Assembly: GCA_041394885.1 (NCBI GenBank)
Contig: JAWKHI010000005.1
Location: 1 to 64,000 of the forward strand
Length of the DNA stretch: 64,000 nt
Direction: 5' to 3'
Source of the DNA: DSOI01 sp041394885
GTDB lineage: Bacteria > Acidobacteriota > Terriglobia > Bryobacterales > Bryobacteraceae
The position numbers and the translations under genes are program-made. Below are positions 20,514-30,551 of the stretch, one piece after another (the stretch's first letter is position 1; each line of letters starts with the position of its first letter). The notes under the pieces were generated by a model. The model saw nothing but the letters and a program-made list of their open reading frames with translations, was not told the origin of the DNA and did not search any database.

Positions 20514-21146
20514 TTGAGGAAGAGCCCGGAAGGATCCAGCGCTGCGGATGTTGCAGCCGGGTACATCACGCTGTCCAGCGCCATCTACTATGTTGCCGCC
20601 GTAGCGTCGTTGCATTTGGTCAGGACTGATTTCGACCCGGGATACCGCTACCTCAGCGAGTATGCCCGCGGCCCTTACGGGGCTTTGATGACTTCAACCT
20701 TCTTCGTATTGAGCGCAGGCTCCTTGGCGCTGTGCTTTGGCCTGTGTCGCTCGGTTGCATCGATATGGCGTTTTGTTCCGGGCTTGCTCTTATGGCTCGT
20801 TTGGGCGGTTACCGTATTCCTGGCAGGCATCTTCACGGGCGACGTGCAAGGCACGCCGCACACGCCGATGGGCCGGATTCACGATCAGCTGGGAATGATC
20901 GCGTTTTCGAGTGCGGCATTGGCGGTTTCCCTCGTATCGCTCTGTTTCCGCTGGGAAATGACCTGGCGTTCGATTTGGCGGCCGGCATCGGTGCTGTCTT
21001 TAGTGGTGGTCGGATCCTTCCTGGCACTTGACCGACTCGGGCAAATGGGTCTGGGAGGCCTGGACCAGCGGCTATTCCTTGCGGCAACGCTGATCTGGAT
21101 GGCAATCATCGGCTCGAGAATGTTGGCCATCGCCAGAACTCGCTGA
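20514..21146 (+). CDS. DUF998 integral membrane protein
   Basis: 210 residues from a TTG start. Six hydrophobic helices are visible, and YRYLSEYARGPYG after the first helix is a typical DUF998 signature. These proteins are membrane-embedded and have no established function. The surrounding DNA holds relics of other genes, but this frame is intact. No ribosome site is obvious beyond GAGG near the start. Isolated: no operon partner. Confidence 0.78.
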   Translation: MRKSPEGSSAADVAAGYITLSSAIYYVAAVASLHLVRTDFDPGYRYLSEYARGPYGALMTSTFFVLSAGSLALCFGLCRSVASIWRFVPGLLLWLVWAVTVFLAGIFTGDVQGTPHTPMGRIHDQLGMIAFSSAALAVSLVSLCFRWEMTWRSIWRPASVLSLVVVGSFLALDRLGQMGLGGLDQRLFLAATLIWMAIIGSRMLAIARTR

Positions 21147-21212
21147 CCACTTTCATTGAGGCAGGCCAGCCGAAACGCGATGTGGGTTCGACACCGACGG
21201 CGACTGCAGCCG

Positions 21213-21533
21213 CTACTGGAAGTCGAGGGCAAAGGCGAGGGCGCGCTTTAACTCGGCAATCGTCGCGGCGGGCAGCCTACCGAGCTTGCGCTCCAGGTGA
21301 ACAATCGGAAGGGAGGCAACTCCCTGTACATTCGCGACTGATTCTCGATCCAGGAAAGGAAGCTTCGGCAAGGGAACCTCGTACCGGCTCATGCGGTTCT
21401 GTGTCGTCAGCGGAACGTAGATGACCAGTGCGCGTGGAGCGTCGAGATCATAGCGCGAGACGATCACCACCGGACGGGTCTTGGCAGTCAAACCAAGATC
21501 GGCCAGCCACACTTCACCGGGCTGGGGGCTCAT
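21213..21533 (-). CDS. MazF/PemK-type mRNA interferase toxin
   Basis: 106 residues from the ATG in MSPQPGEVWLADLG; nine upstream codons are open but this start matches the family. Motifs PGEVWLADLG, KTRPVVIVSR and YVPLTTQNR are those of the MazF/PemK endoribonuclease fold, with the Arg and Thr of the usual active site in place. It overlaps the upstream antitoxin gene by 20 bases, as in type II toxin-antitoxin operons. Length is normal and the frame intact, in contrast to the neighbouring relics. Confidence 0.88.
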   Translation of the reverse strand: MSPQPGEVWLADLGLTAKTRPVVIVSRYDLDAPRALVIYVPLTTQNRMSRYEVPLPKLPFLDRESVANVQGVASLPIVHLERKLGRLPAATIAELKRALAFALDFQ

Positions 21534-21699
21534 CAAGCATGTCCAGCACCTCTTGCTCACGAACCCTTGAGCGCATCACGTCGAGGACATCTTCATCGGC
21601 GAGTTCGATCACTTCGGCGATGCGCTCTCGAACTTGTGCCGCTGTCTCCGGTTTCCAGGTTCTCAATTTCGTGTCCAACTTTTCAGCGAGTGCATCCAT
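21514..21699 (-). CDS. Putative antitoxin of the MazF-type module
   Basis: 61 residues, acidic and helical (MDALAEKLDTKLRTWKPETA, then ELADEDVLDVMRSRVREQEV). It precedes and overlaps the toxin gene by 20 bases, with AAGGGA upstream of its ATG. No DNA-binding fold is recognised; antitoxins of this size often bind the toxin through an extended C-terminus. The role is assigned by position. Confidence 0.72.
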   Translation of the reverse strand: MDALAEKLDTKLRTWKPETAAQVRERIAEVIELADEDVLDVMRSRVREQEVLDMLDEPPAR

Positions 21700-22128
21700 A
21701 GCTTATGTCCCTTCTTGATCTTACGCGAGTTTTTCCAATAGCACCTGCGTAACGGCGCTGTCGGCAGGAGATCGGTACGCCCGCCGCCGATGTACCAATC
21801 CCGAAGCTATCAACCCGTCAATGTGGGCCTATGGGGTCCCTTGCTCCCATGCGCCACAGCCACTGCATGCGCTTGATTTTACGCGAAGCTGATCGGGCGA
21901 AAGGGCATGGACAAAAGCGTCCGGTCCGCAGCTTCTGACAATCCGGCGTCATGTCTGCTTCCGCAACTCACCCATCGGGTCGGAGATCAGCGCCCCCCGG
22001 TTGGAACGCCGGGCAAATCCAGGTACAACGCGATACCGGTATCTCCCCGGCAGAACAAGTTGAACTCGCCCGGCGCTGCGCTGCCCGCCCAGCGGATTCA
22101 TGATGCCCAGCCGCCCCCTCCGCGGACT
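21700..22128. other. Stretch without a recognised gene
   Basis: No frame with family motifs was found. The minus strand between 21950 and 22110 has a codon-like composition but is broken by stops, so it may be another relic. No RNA gene or repeat was seen. Confidence 0.5.
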
Positions 22129-22988
22129 CTACTCCAATCCCAACGCGTCACGCAGCGCCTGCTTCATTACCGCCGCCGGAGCCGGGCGGCCGGTCCACAA
22201 TCCGAAACCGATGGTCCCCTGCCGCACCAGCATCGAAAGGCCGTCCAGTACCGCGAGCCCGCGGGCTCGCGCGGCGGCGATCAATCGCGTCTCCGGCGGA
22301 TTGAAGACCACGTCGCAGACCAACAGATGCGGGGCCGCGCCGGAGAGATCAACCGGCGGCGTCGCCTCCACGTCCGGATACAAGCCGATCGAGGTCGCCT
22401 GAACCAGGATGTCGACGGCGGGAGTCACCGGGAACGCTCCTATCCATGGCGCAAAGCCAATCCGCGCTCCGGTGCGCGACGACAATTCGCCTGCCATCGC
22501 AAGGCCCCGCTCGACGCCCCGATTCACCACCAGCACATCGGCCGCGCCCGCCAGAGCCAACTCGGTCGCAATCGCTCGCGCCGCTCCGCCTGCTCCCAAC
22601 ACCACCACGCGTTTACCCGCCGGGTCCACGCCCGCGTCCAGGCGGACTCCTTCGAGGAAGCCCTTGCCATCTGTGTTCTCGCCAATCAATCGGTCCCCTT
22701 CGCGGCGCACCGTGTTCACCGCGCCGATCACCGCCGCACTCGGCGCCACCTCGTCCAGATACTGAATCACCGCGACTTTGTGCGGAATGGTCAGGTTGAA
22801 GCCTTGCATTCCGAACGCCCTCGCGCCGGCCACTACGTCACCGAGCCGCTCGGGCGGCACCTCGATGGTGAGATAGCGCCAGTTGAGATCCAGCGCGCGG
22901 AATCCGCTTCTTGCATCGCGCCGGTCGGGTTCTCCGCGACGGGCTGGCCGAAGCAGGCGACGAGTTCGGCTTTGAAGTTAGCGGGCAT
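22129..22988 (-). pseudogene. aroE: Shikimate dehydrogenase (aroE) with frameshift
   Basis: The main frame (22129-22902) carries NLTIPHKVAVIQYLDEVAP, NTDGKGFLEG, the NADP-binding VVVLGAGGAARAIATELA and QATSIGLYP, all normal for shikimate 5-dehydrogenase. The N-terminal ~28 residues (NFKAELVACFGQPVAENP, ending MQEA) lie in another frame starting with ATG at 22988; one base is missing near 22903, after which FRALDLNWRYLTIEVPPERL continues. As written the gene cannot make a full protein. Its ATG overlaps the stop of the argF relic upstream, so an argF-aroE pair once formed an operon. AroE reduces 3-dehydroshikimate. Confidence 0.82.
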
Positions 22989-23775
22989 AGGGAGAAACTT
23001 CACCTTGTTTGGCCGCCAAGCAATGCAGAAAGACAGCCGTCTTCTACGCTTTGCGCATCAGAGTCTGATCCACGCGATACGGCTCAACGTGGACCATCCG
23101 CTCGTAGGCTTCATACTCCTTTCTTCGTGCTGGCCCAGACGTCGGTGTAGACCGCGTCAGCGCCGCGAACGGCTTCTTCCGGGTAGCCGGTGATCTTGAT
23201 CTTGCCGCCCATCGCTGCGCGCTTCGGCCACGATTCATTCGTTCGGCGCGTAGCCCTCGGGATGCGCCAGCGCAAACTGGACACCCACTTGCGCGGCGGT
23301 CAGCATCAGCAAATGCGCCACGTTGTTGCCGTCGCCGACGAAGACGGGCTTCAGTCCCTTCAACTCGCCGAAGCATTCCTCGAGCGTCTGGAAATCGGCC
23401 AGCTCTGGCAAGGATGGTAGAGATCGCTGAGCGCGCTCACAACCGGGACGTCCGCCCATTCGGCCAGATCGTTGACGGTTTGTTGACCGAAGGTCCGCGC
23501 GACGATGGCGTCCACCCAGCCGTCGAGATTGCGCGCACGTCGGCCACCGGCCCGCGTTCGCCGATGGGGCCGATCTGCGTCGCCGATCCGCCGCCCAATT
23601 GCTGCATCGCGAGCTCGAGGTAAATCTGGTTCGAAGCGACGGCTTCTCGAAAAGCAGGCGTATTTGCCGGCGAGAGCGGCGCGGTACCGTTCGGGATTCT
23701 TCTTGAGGTCGTGCGCGAGATCCAGGAGGTGGCGGAGTTCGCCCGAGGTGAGGTCCTGGTCGCGGCGCAAGTCAC
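22979..23775 (-). pseudogene. argF: Ornithine carbamoyltransferase (argF) relic, several frameshifts
   Basis: Consecutive pieces in different frames rebuild an ornithine carbamoyltransferase: DLTSGELRHLLDLAHDLKK, then ELAMQQLGGGSATQIGPIGE, NLDGWVDAIVARTFGQQTV with YHPCQ, DFQTLEECFGELKGLKPVF with GDGNNVAH, KEYEAYERMVHVEPYRVDQT and finally HCLAAKQG. At least four indels and one in-frame TAG separate them. The carbamoyl-phosphate site region (normally STRTR) is itself scrambled. The enzyme would make citrulline in arginine synthesis; this copy cannot. Confidence 0.85.
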
Positions 23776-23911
23776 CGGCGGCGATCCTGGGGACGGGCGG
23801 GTTGGCCCGGCACGGAGCGCATGCGGACGGACGCCAATGAATTTTTATTCAATAGACTGAATAATCAACATTGCGGAAGTTGTCGTCAATTGGAGGGTGG
23901 GGCCGTTGGGC

Positions 23912-24662
23912 TCAGACCCGGTCCGCGGTCCAAAAGTTGGGACAACTGCAAACGGGGCAATCGTAGGACCGAAGCCACCGAGGGCCACGTACGACACCGG
24001 CGGCCAGCAGCCACTCGGCGGGATGGGACGAACCGCAGTGAATGCAGACATTCGATTTGTTCGGAATGGCTCCGGCACCGCGGATCCAAGGTAGAACGCC
24101 CATCCGTAGACGGAGAGCCTGGTTCGAAGAACTCTGTCGACGTGCCGGAGGAAAGGAGTAGCGAACCGCAACACGACCCGCTCCCGCCCGTCAGAAGCAA
24201 TACCTTGCCGGGCAGCTGCCCGCAATTCCTTGGGTTCAGGAATGTGAACCCGGAGTTGAGCGTTTCACTCGATTCACGCTCAAGCCTGTGGCCTCGGAAA
24301 TCTCGCGCCCCAGTTGCAAGGATCAGTGAATTGGTTTAGATGCCCTGCCGCCGCTGGCGACCCAACGGTACAGCCGATCGGAGAGAGAACCGCCATCGGG
24401 AACGGCGACGAAGACTCCACCCGACTTTATGACGCGTCCGATCTCACCGCGCCGCCTGAGGCCGGGAGAAATGCTCCAGACTGTGGCTCGCTATCACAAG
24501 ATCGAACGTCAAAGATCCGAAGGGTAGCGACTCAGCGTTCGCGCAAACCTGCGTACCGGCGGCAGGTTGACAATCGATATCACAGCGGACTACAAGCCCG
24601 GCGCAGACGCCATCCGGGAAACTACCCGGCCCGCTTCCGAGGTCAAGAACTCGATCCGGCAT
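23912..24662 (-). pseudogene. SAM-dependent methyltransferase relic with zinc ribbon
   Basis: The frame from 24662 has RVLDLGSGPGSF (SAM site), then NAESLPFGSLTFDLVIASHS. After an indel another frame continues EIGRVIKSGGVFVAVPDGGS and RLYRWVASGG; further shifts give TLNSGFTFLNPRN, VLRFATPFLRHVDRVLRTRL and VYGWAFYLGS, and the last piece carries NVCIHCGSSHPAEW and YDCPVC, a four-Cys zinc ribbon. The order fits a class I methyltransferase with a C-terminal ribbon, broken by at least four indels. Confidence 0.72.
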
Positions 24663-25169
24663 CTGTAGCTAACAGGATTTCCGGTGTCATGTGCCATGGC
24701 CTAAATTAGGCTCGAGTTTTCTGACATTATTCTAAGTTGAGCTTTCGGCGAAGTTGCTCATGCCCCCTCGCAGACAATGCTTGTTTGACAGACGCCATGT
24801 AATTGCGCAGAACCCGAGGTCGTTCACGACGAATATTTTTCAGCCTCGTTTCTGCAGTTGGCACGACCTCCCCTGCCTCTTTCGGCGGCGGATATCCAGT
24901 AATTCAGCTTTGAGGGCCTCCAGATCTCGGCGAACGGTTCGACTCAAATTACTAAGTGCGTTAGCTTCGGCTCTGACAAGCTTGTGCCCATCAAGGACGC
25001 ATGTCGGCGAATTTGGTATTCGCCGATTGTTTCCGTGGGACGTTGTGACACCTGTTCAAGCAAGAATTCGTAAGCTAGTTCTTCTGGCTGAAGTTGAACT
25101 TCGCTCTGCGGCATCAACGGACAACGAATACCGTCAAGGCAAGCACACACTGAGACAACCCCTTGTTGC
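24663..25169. other. Stretch without a recognised gene
   Basis: Lower GC than the flanks. The minus strand has short open pieces (ELAYEFLLEQVSQRPTETIG; DLEALKAELLDIRRRK) that look protein-like and could be the C-terminus of the surface-protein relic upstream or another broken gene. No family is assignable. Confidence 0.45.
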
Positions 25170-27565
25170 CTTCACTTCACACCCGCTTCGGTACCCTCTT
25201 CATTACGGCCAGCATCCCCTCCGATATTTCCAGATTGACTGAAACCACGCCGCGAATGAGGGGCCTGTGTTTCCTGAATGCAATTGTCATGTATCGAGAT
25301 CGTGTTAGCATTCGGACCAGTAGTTCCACACGCCGATACGTCTACACCCCCTTTCGTGCCCATCTACTATGAAGCTGTTTCGAACTGTAACGTTTTGTGT
25401 TGCCCTTCCTGGAACTTTTGAGTGAACTCGAACACCTGGAATCCACCGCATCCGGCAAACCCTACACCACGTCGATTATTCATCTGAATTACATTAGCTG
25501 AGCTTGTAGCATATATTTCAACGTTCTGGGCCTCCTCGATATAGATGCCTTCTCCGGCATTGTTCGTGACAGTGTTGTCGTACAGGCCAATGTCTGTTCC
25601 ATGGACCTCGATACCCTGCGCCCAGTACTGTGTACACGAAGGCCCGAATGTTATTGTGTTGGCGAAGACAGATATATCGTTAGCACCCCAATCGAGGTCG
25701 ATCTGACCGCCGGAGCTCCGAACTCACAATCCTTGTGGTTGCCTAGAAAGGTATTGTAACCGATGTTGACATGAGAGGACTCCAGATAGATGCCGTTTGT
25801 ACTATTGTACTCAAACGAATTGGAGTATAAATTTAGACAGCGTTGCGGGAAGGAGGGGCCACAGTCTCCAACGCCAGAGTGTACGCCAAAGTGGGTTGTG
25901 TTCCGAACGTGCTGTAGCGTAAACCGAAGTCCTTGGTTTCGGGTGCAGAAAGCGCAAGCCCGATGTGCGGCGAGTTTTGAAAGACAACTGCCCATACGCG
26001 ACAGGAGGTGCAATTGCCAATCTCAAGTTCAGCATTGTGTTGGACCGTCACTTGCCGCGACTGCCATCAAAGGTCAATCCTTGAATTGTGACATTATTAA
26101 TGATACCATTTGTAGCCATGAGGGGGCCATTGCCGAACGTTTCGGCGCGCTTAAGTTGGGTGGCTCCGGCCTACTCGCCCTGAACGAAGATATCGGACCG
26201 TTCTATTCTGAGCGTCTCGCCGATTTCGAATGTGCCGGCGGGGAGCGAGCAATCACTTCCACTACCCGATGCCAGCAAGCATTGGCGAAAAGAAACCAAC
26301 TCCAGGTGGCCCGGTGCCGGCTCGGTAACGAACTGACCTGTCACGGTCGCTAGATTCCCGGCCGCATCCTTTGACTTCACCCGATAGTAGTATGTGCGAT
26401 TTGCAATTAGACCAGATAGCGCTTCGAAATGTGTATAAAACATTGCTGAGTTCAACGGTGACGCGTTCCCGTAGGTAGGGGGTCAAGCCGAACTCTATTT
26501 GAGTGTCGGATGGTTCGTTCGTGAGCCAGGATAGGCTTGCCGTTGAGCTGCCAATGGAACTAAAGGTAATGTTGCTGATAGTCGGCGAAATATTGTCTGC
26601 GATTGTACCGACCAAGCGTGTGCCGAGAGGCTGCCAGCCCGAATTGTTGCCTGGGCCATCAGTTGCAGAAAGCCAGAACACACGGTTGCCTGCGAATGCG
26701 GGTTTGAACTCTACGTCGGCGAGGAGAGTTCCTCTAGTCCGTTTGATAGCCACTGAGATTGTGAGCCATGGATCTTGCAAAACGCGTTCTCAACGGTGTC
26801 CCCTGTGCCGAGCCTTGCGGATCCAGAGGCACCGACCAGAACGATGGCGTTACTTGGCTCGTGAAAGCCAAACCAGCAGGCGCCTTGCGTGTCCAGCCAT
26901 TCGTGAAAGAGCACACTAACGACCCGCTCAGTAAGGCTGGCGTGACGCACAGAAAAGATCATAAGAGATGGTCCATAACCGGTACTCCTCGGCGGCGAAA
27001 ACCGCGAGAGCTGCTGGAGAATTTGTCGATATCGGAGGATTGCTCCATACACCGAGCTCTGCCACCCAGAGTTTCCACCGCCCTGATCGCGTGCTGAACA
27101 TAGAGCACTTTCGCCCGGCGAATGTGCTCGTAAACTGATTTGAGCGCCGAGCGTCAGTGTATTGCCATTGAGCACTGCCGAAGTACCCGCGCAAAGATTG
27201 TACATTGGTTATTCGTGGCCGCCTCTTGGCCCGTGCCTGGCAATGGTAAAGGAACCCGCAAAGGGTCCGCCAGCTTGACCGGCGTCGTTTATGAGAAATA
27301 CCGTGCCAGTCGAAACCTGATAGGCAATGTAGCATGCGCAACTCCAGTCAGAGCATCGTTAATGAGCAAATTCACGATATCCAGGCTCGAGGCACCACTG
27401 GGGTGGCTGACTTCCACTGAGAAAACCGCGAACGTTCCTGAGCCAGACGATGGCGAGATACTGGTCGCCACTGGCTGACCGAGCAGTGGGCGGATGAGAT
27501 CGTTAGCAATATCCCAGTTAGGGCTGGCATCGAATAACGTTTGTGGATTTTCAACTCATCTCGTA
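25170..27565 (-). pseudogene. Large surface protein relic: repeat domain, FN3, beta-helix
   Basis: Minus-strand frames in sequence give FDASPNWDIANDLIRPLLGQ and SISPSSGSGTFAVFSVEV with NLLIND, then NGNTLTLGAQISLRAH and RDQGGGNSGW (the same repeat domain as the C-terminus of the gene at 30766), a second copy (WLSATDGPGNNSGWQPLGT), a fibronectin-III domain (GLIANRTYYYRVKSKDAAGN) and parallel beta-helix rungs (NSFEYNSTNGIYLESSHVNI; IGLYDNTVTNNAGEGIYIEE). Many indels divide these. GC is clearly lower than in the flanks, suggesting acquisition. The N-terminus with its signal peptide is missing. Confidence 0.75.
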
Positions 27566-28091
27566 AGATTGTCTGAAAACATCTGAGGCCTTTCGATGGT
27601 GCAGGCTACACGCCGAAGTTGGATTATACAGGTTGTACCCGAGCAGTGCAACCGCAGAATGGGCAAAAATAAAAGCGACGAGAGTTTGTAGCGTCCGTTG
27701 ATGTTCCAGCGTCCTTGGAACCCCAATCTGATTCAGCGGCCCGCCTAGCCTAGAGTTTGGAGGGCCTCCGTCAGCGAAGTAGAGCCAAGTTGTCTTGCGC
27801 GCCAGTCAGCATCAGCGGATGCGCCACGTTACTTCGATCGGTCCGGCGGCCCAAGTAAGACCCGAGTTTGACGAGCAGCCAACAGATAGGAATGACCACT
27901 ATCCCATCCACGTAGCCGTGCCGAGGCGCGGGTGTCGCCAGCCAGACGCCAAACAGAGGGCAGCCCAGAAGCACCAGACGTTCAGCATCCCCAGCGCGAT
28001 CAAGATGACAGTCCTCCACGGCGCTTCCCGCATGTTGGCTGAGACGTGCCAACCGCGCAAAAAGTCAGCCAACGTGATTAAATGTACGCTA
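27566..28091. other. Gene-poor stretch with argF-like scrap and membrane-protein fragment
   Basis: At 27794-27830 a 37-base stretch matches the argF relic at 23288-23324 in 33 positions and encodes NVAHPLMLTGAQ on the minus strand. Just beyond it, minus-strand pieces in two frames (RTVILIALGMLNVWCFWAAL; GIVVIPICWLLVKLGSYL) look like a broken small membrane protein. Nothing intact is seen. Confidence 0.55.
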
Positions 28092-30551
28092 ATGCTCCGA
28101 ATCCTCGCTCTCTCCCTGTTGGCGCTGCTACCCGCCGCCGCTCAACTCAAGCCGGTGATGGTCGGCCACGAGTTCCGACAGGATGACTTCCCCACCATCG
28201 CCGCCGCTCCCGACGGCTCCATGTGGACCGCGTGGCTCAGTTGGGACGGTTCGCGCGACGATGTCGGTCTGCGCCGTTTCGCCGATGGCGAGTGGAGCAA
28301 CATCCATTGGGTTCCCAACACCAGCGGCGATAGCTGGATGCCGCAGGTCGCCGCGGACTCCAAGAGTCGCGTCTGGGTCGTCTGGTCCCAACAGGTAAAG
28401 AACAACTGGGACCTTTTTGCCCGGCGCTTCGACCCCGCTGCGCAGGAATGGGGGCCCCTGGTCCAATTGACCAACGATCCCATGCCGGACATCCATCCGC
28501 GCATGGTTTCGGACGGCAAAGGCGCCATGGCCGTGGTTTGGCAGGGTTACCGTGGTAAGAACTCGAACATATTCGCCAAAACGCTCGAAGGCGAGACGTG
28601 GTCGGCCGACGTGCGCGTCACCAATCGCGCCGCCAACGATTGGGAGCCCGCGGTGGCGATGGCGTCGAACGGCGATCTGTGGGTCGCCTACGATAGCTAC
28701 AAGAACGGGAACTACGACGTGTATCTCTCGCGCGTCTCGGCCGGACGCGTCAGTGGGGAAGAGATCGGCGTGGCCACTAGCGCCCGCTTTGAGGCGCGCG
28801 CCACCGTCGCCGTCGACACCGCCGGCCGGGTGTGGGTGGCCTGGGAAGAAGGGCAGCCCAATTGGGGCAAGGATCAAGGCTACATTCTGCGCGCGCGTCC
28901 GGTGGGCGTTCAATTGGGCGGCGTGCGCCGGCCGCGCGTCCGCTGCTATGACAACGGCCAATGGCGCGATCCCGCGGGATCGCTCGCCACGGTGTTCAAG
29001 GGCGGGCAGAACACCTACCAGCCGCACATATTCTCAGACGGCAAAGGCTCGGTGTGGCTCACCGCCAAAACCCGCGTCAATCCCGAAGTGCAGCCTCGTC
29101 CCGGCCGCCCGCCCTCACGCCGCGGCTATTGGGAATACTATGTCACTCACTACGCCGATGGCGGCTGGATCACGGCGTCGCTCATTCCCGAAAGCGGCGG
29201 GCGATCCTCTACCCGGATGAGCGGTGCACTGGACCGCGACGGCTCTTTGTGGATGGCCTGGGATAAGGATACGCGCGCGCAGGGCTATGCACATCGCGCG
29301 ACGCAGCAGCACGTCTACGCCGGTAAATTGCCGGCGGCAGTCGCGCAATCCGGCATCAAATGGGGCGCCGCGCCAAGCGACGAAGTCAAAGTCGCCGATG
29401 GCCATCCCGACGAAACCGGGGACCTTCGCGCCATTCACGCCTACCGCGTCAACATCGGTGGACGCCAGCACCAGATCGTCCGCGGCGATTTTCACCGCCA
29501 CACCGAACTGAGTTGGGACGGCGGCGGAGCCACCGACGGATCGCTCGAGGACTTCTACCGCTACATGATCGATGCCGCGTCCATGGACTTCGGCGCTTCC
29601 ACCGATCATCAGGGCGGCGCTTGGCCCTACTGGTGGTGGTACACGCTCAAGATGACCGACATGCATCACGTGCCCGGAACCTACGTGCCCATCTACGGCT
29701 ACGAGCGCAGCGCCGTGTATCCCAACGGCCATCGCAACATGTTCTTCGTGAACCGGTCCGACGCCAAGGTGACGCCCTTTCATCTCCGCGAAGGCGTCAA
29801 GGCGTTCGCGCTCGGCCGCAACGCCATGGGCGATGAGCCCGGCGTCGGCACAGGCGATCTGGTCGAGAACGACACCAAGCTTCTGTACGAGGAGATCCGA
29901 AATCGGAACGCTCTCGCCATCTCGCACACCTCCGGTACGCGCATGGGTACCGATTGGCGCGACAACGATCCCGATCTCGAGCCCGTCGTCGAGATCTTCC
30001 AGGGCGCCCGCAGCAGTTACGAACAGCTCGGATTCCCCTACGTGGTCAAGGAAGGGCGGGACGACGAACACATGGCCGTCGCCGGCTATCAGCCTGCCGG
30101 GATGGTCAACAACGCTTGGGCGAAGGGTTACAAACTCGGCATCATCACTTCGTCGGACCATGGCTCCACCCACATCTCCTACGCCCTCGTCTACACGAGC
30201 GACTACTCGCGCCAGGGCATTTTGGACGCCATCCGCAAACGCCACACCTACGGCGCCACCGACAATATCGTAATGGACGTCCGCATGGGCAACTACTTCA
30301 TGGGAGACGAGTTCGCCACAAAACGCCAGTTGCCGATCAAGGTCAAGGCGCGGGGCACCAAAGCCGTCGCCCGCGTCGACATCATCAAAGACAATCAGGT
30401 GATCTACACCGCCGAGCCCAAGACCCAAAACGTTGGCTTTGAATACACAGACAAAGCCAGTGCCGCGGGTAAGCACTTCTATTACGTCCGGTTGATGCAG
30501 GACGATGGCATGATCGCCTGGTCCAGCCCCTTCTTCATCAACTATCCCTAA
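28092..30551 (+). CDS. Exported beta-propeller/PHP-type metal hydrolase
   Basis: 819 residues from the ATG at 28092; longer open frame upstream lacks coding character. A signal peptide (MLRILALSLLALLPAAAQ) precedes repeated WVVWSQ/LWVAYDS/VWVAWEEG blades of a propeller (to about residue 400). The second half begins VRGDFHRHTELSWDGGG, with His468 and His470 as PHP-like metal ligands, and continues with GASTDHQGG, ISHTSGTRMGTDW and ITSSDHGSTHIS, all candidate metal sites. DUF3604-type PHP proteins look similar. Substrate unknown; a phosphoesterase or glycan-associated hydrolase is plausible. Probably periplasmic or surface-bound. Confidence 0.75.
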   Translation: MLRILALSLLALLPAAAQLKPVMVGHEFRQDDFPTIAAAPDGSMWTAWLSWDGSRDDVGLRRFADGEWSNIHWVPNTSGDSWMPQVAADSKSRVWVVWSQQVKNNWDLFARRFDPAAQEWGPLVQLTNDPMPDIHPRMVSDGKGAMAVVWQGYRGKNSNIFAKTLEGETWSADVRVTNRAANDWEPAVAMASNGDLWVAYDSYKNGNYDVYLSRVSAGRVSGEEIGVATSARFEARATVAVDTAGRVWVAWEEGQPNWGKDQGYILRARPVGVQLGGVRRPRVRCYDNGQWRDPAGSLATVFKGGQNTYQPHIFSDGKGSVWLTAKTRVNPEVQPRPGRPPSRRGYWEYYVTHYADGGWITASLIPESGGRSSTRMSGALDRDGSLWMAWDKDTRAQGYAHRATQQHVYAGKLPAAVAQSGIKWGAAPSDEVKVADGHPDETGDLRAIHAYRVNIGGRQHQIVRGDFHRHTELSWDGGGATDGSLEDFYRYMIDAASMDFGASTDHQGGAWPYWWWYTLKMTDMHHVPGTYVPIYGYERSAVYPNGHRNMFFVNRSDAKVTPFHLREGVKAFALGRNAMGDEPGVGTGDLVENDTKLLYEEIRNRNALAISHTSGTRMGTDWRDNDPDLEPVVEIFQGARSSYEQLGFPYVVKEGRDDEHMAVAGYQPAGMVNNAWAKGYKLGIITSSDHGSTHISYALVYTSDYSRQGILDAIRKRHTYGATDNIVMDVRMGNYFMGDEFATKRQLPIKVKARGTKAVARVDIIKDNQVIYTAEPKTQNVGFEYTDKASAAGKHFYYVRLMQDDGMIAWSSPFFINYP

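Noticed and set aside
24754..25242. 162-codon plus-strand ORF
   Set aside because: No motifs, no ribosome site, and the minus strand there has better protein-like fragments.
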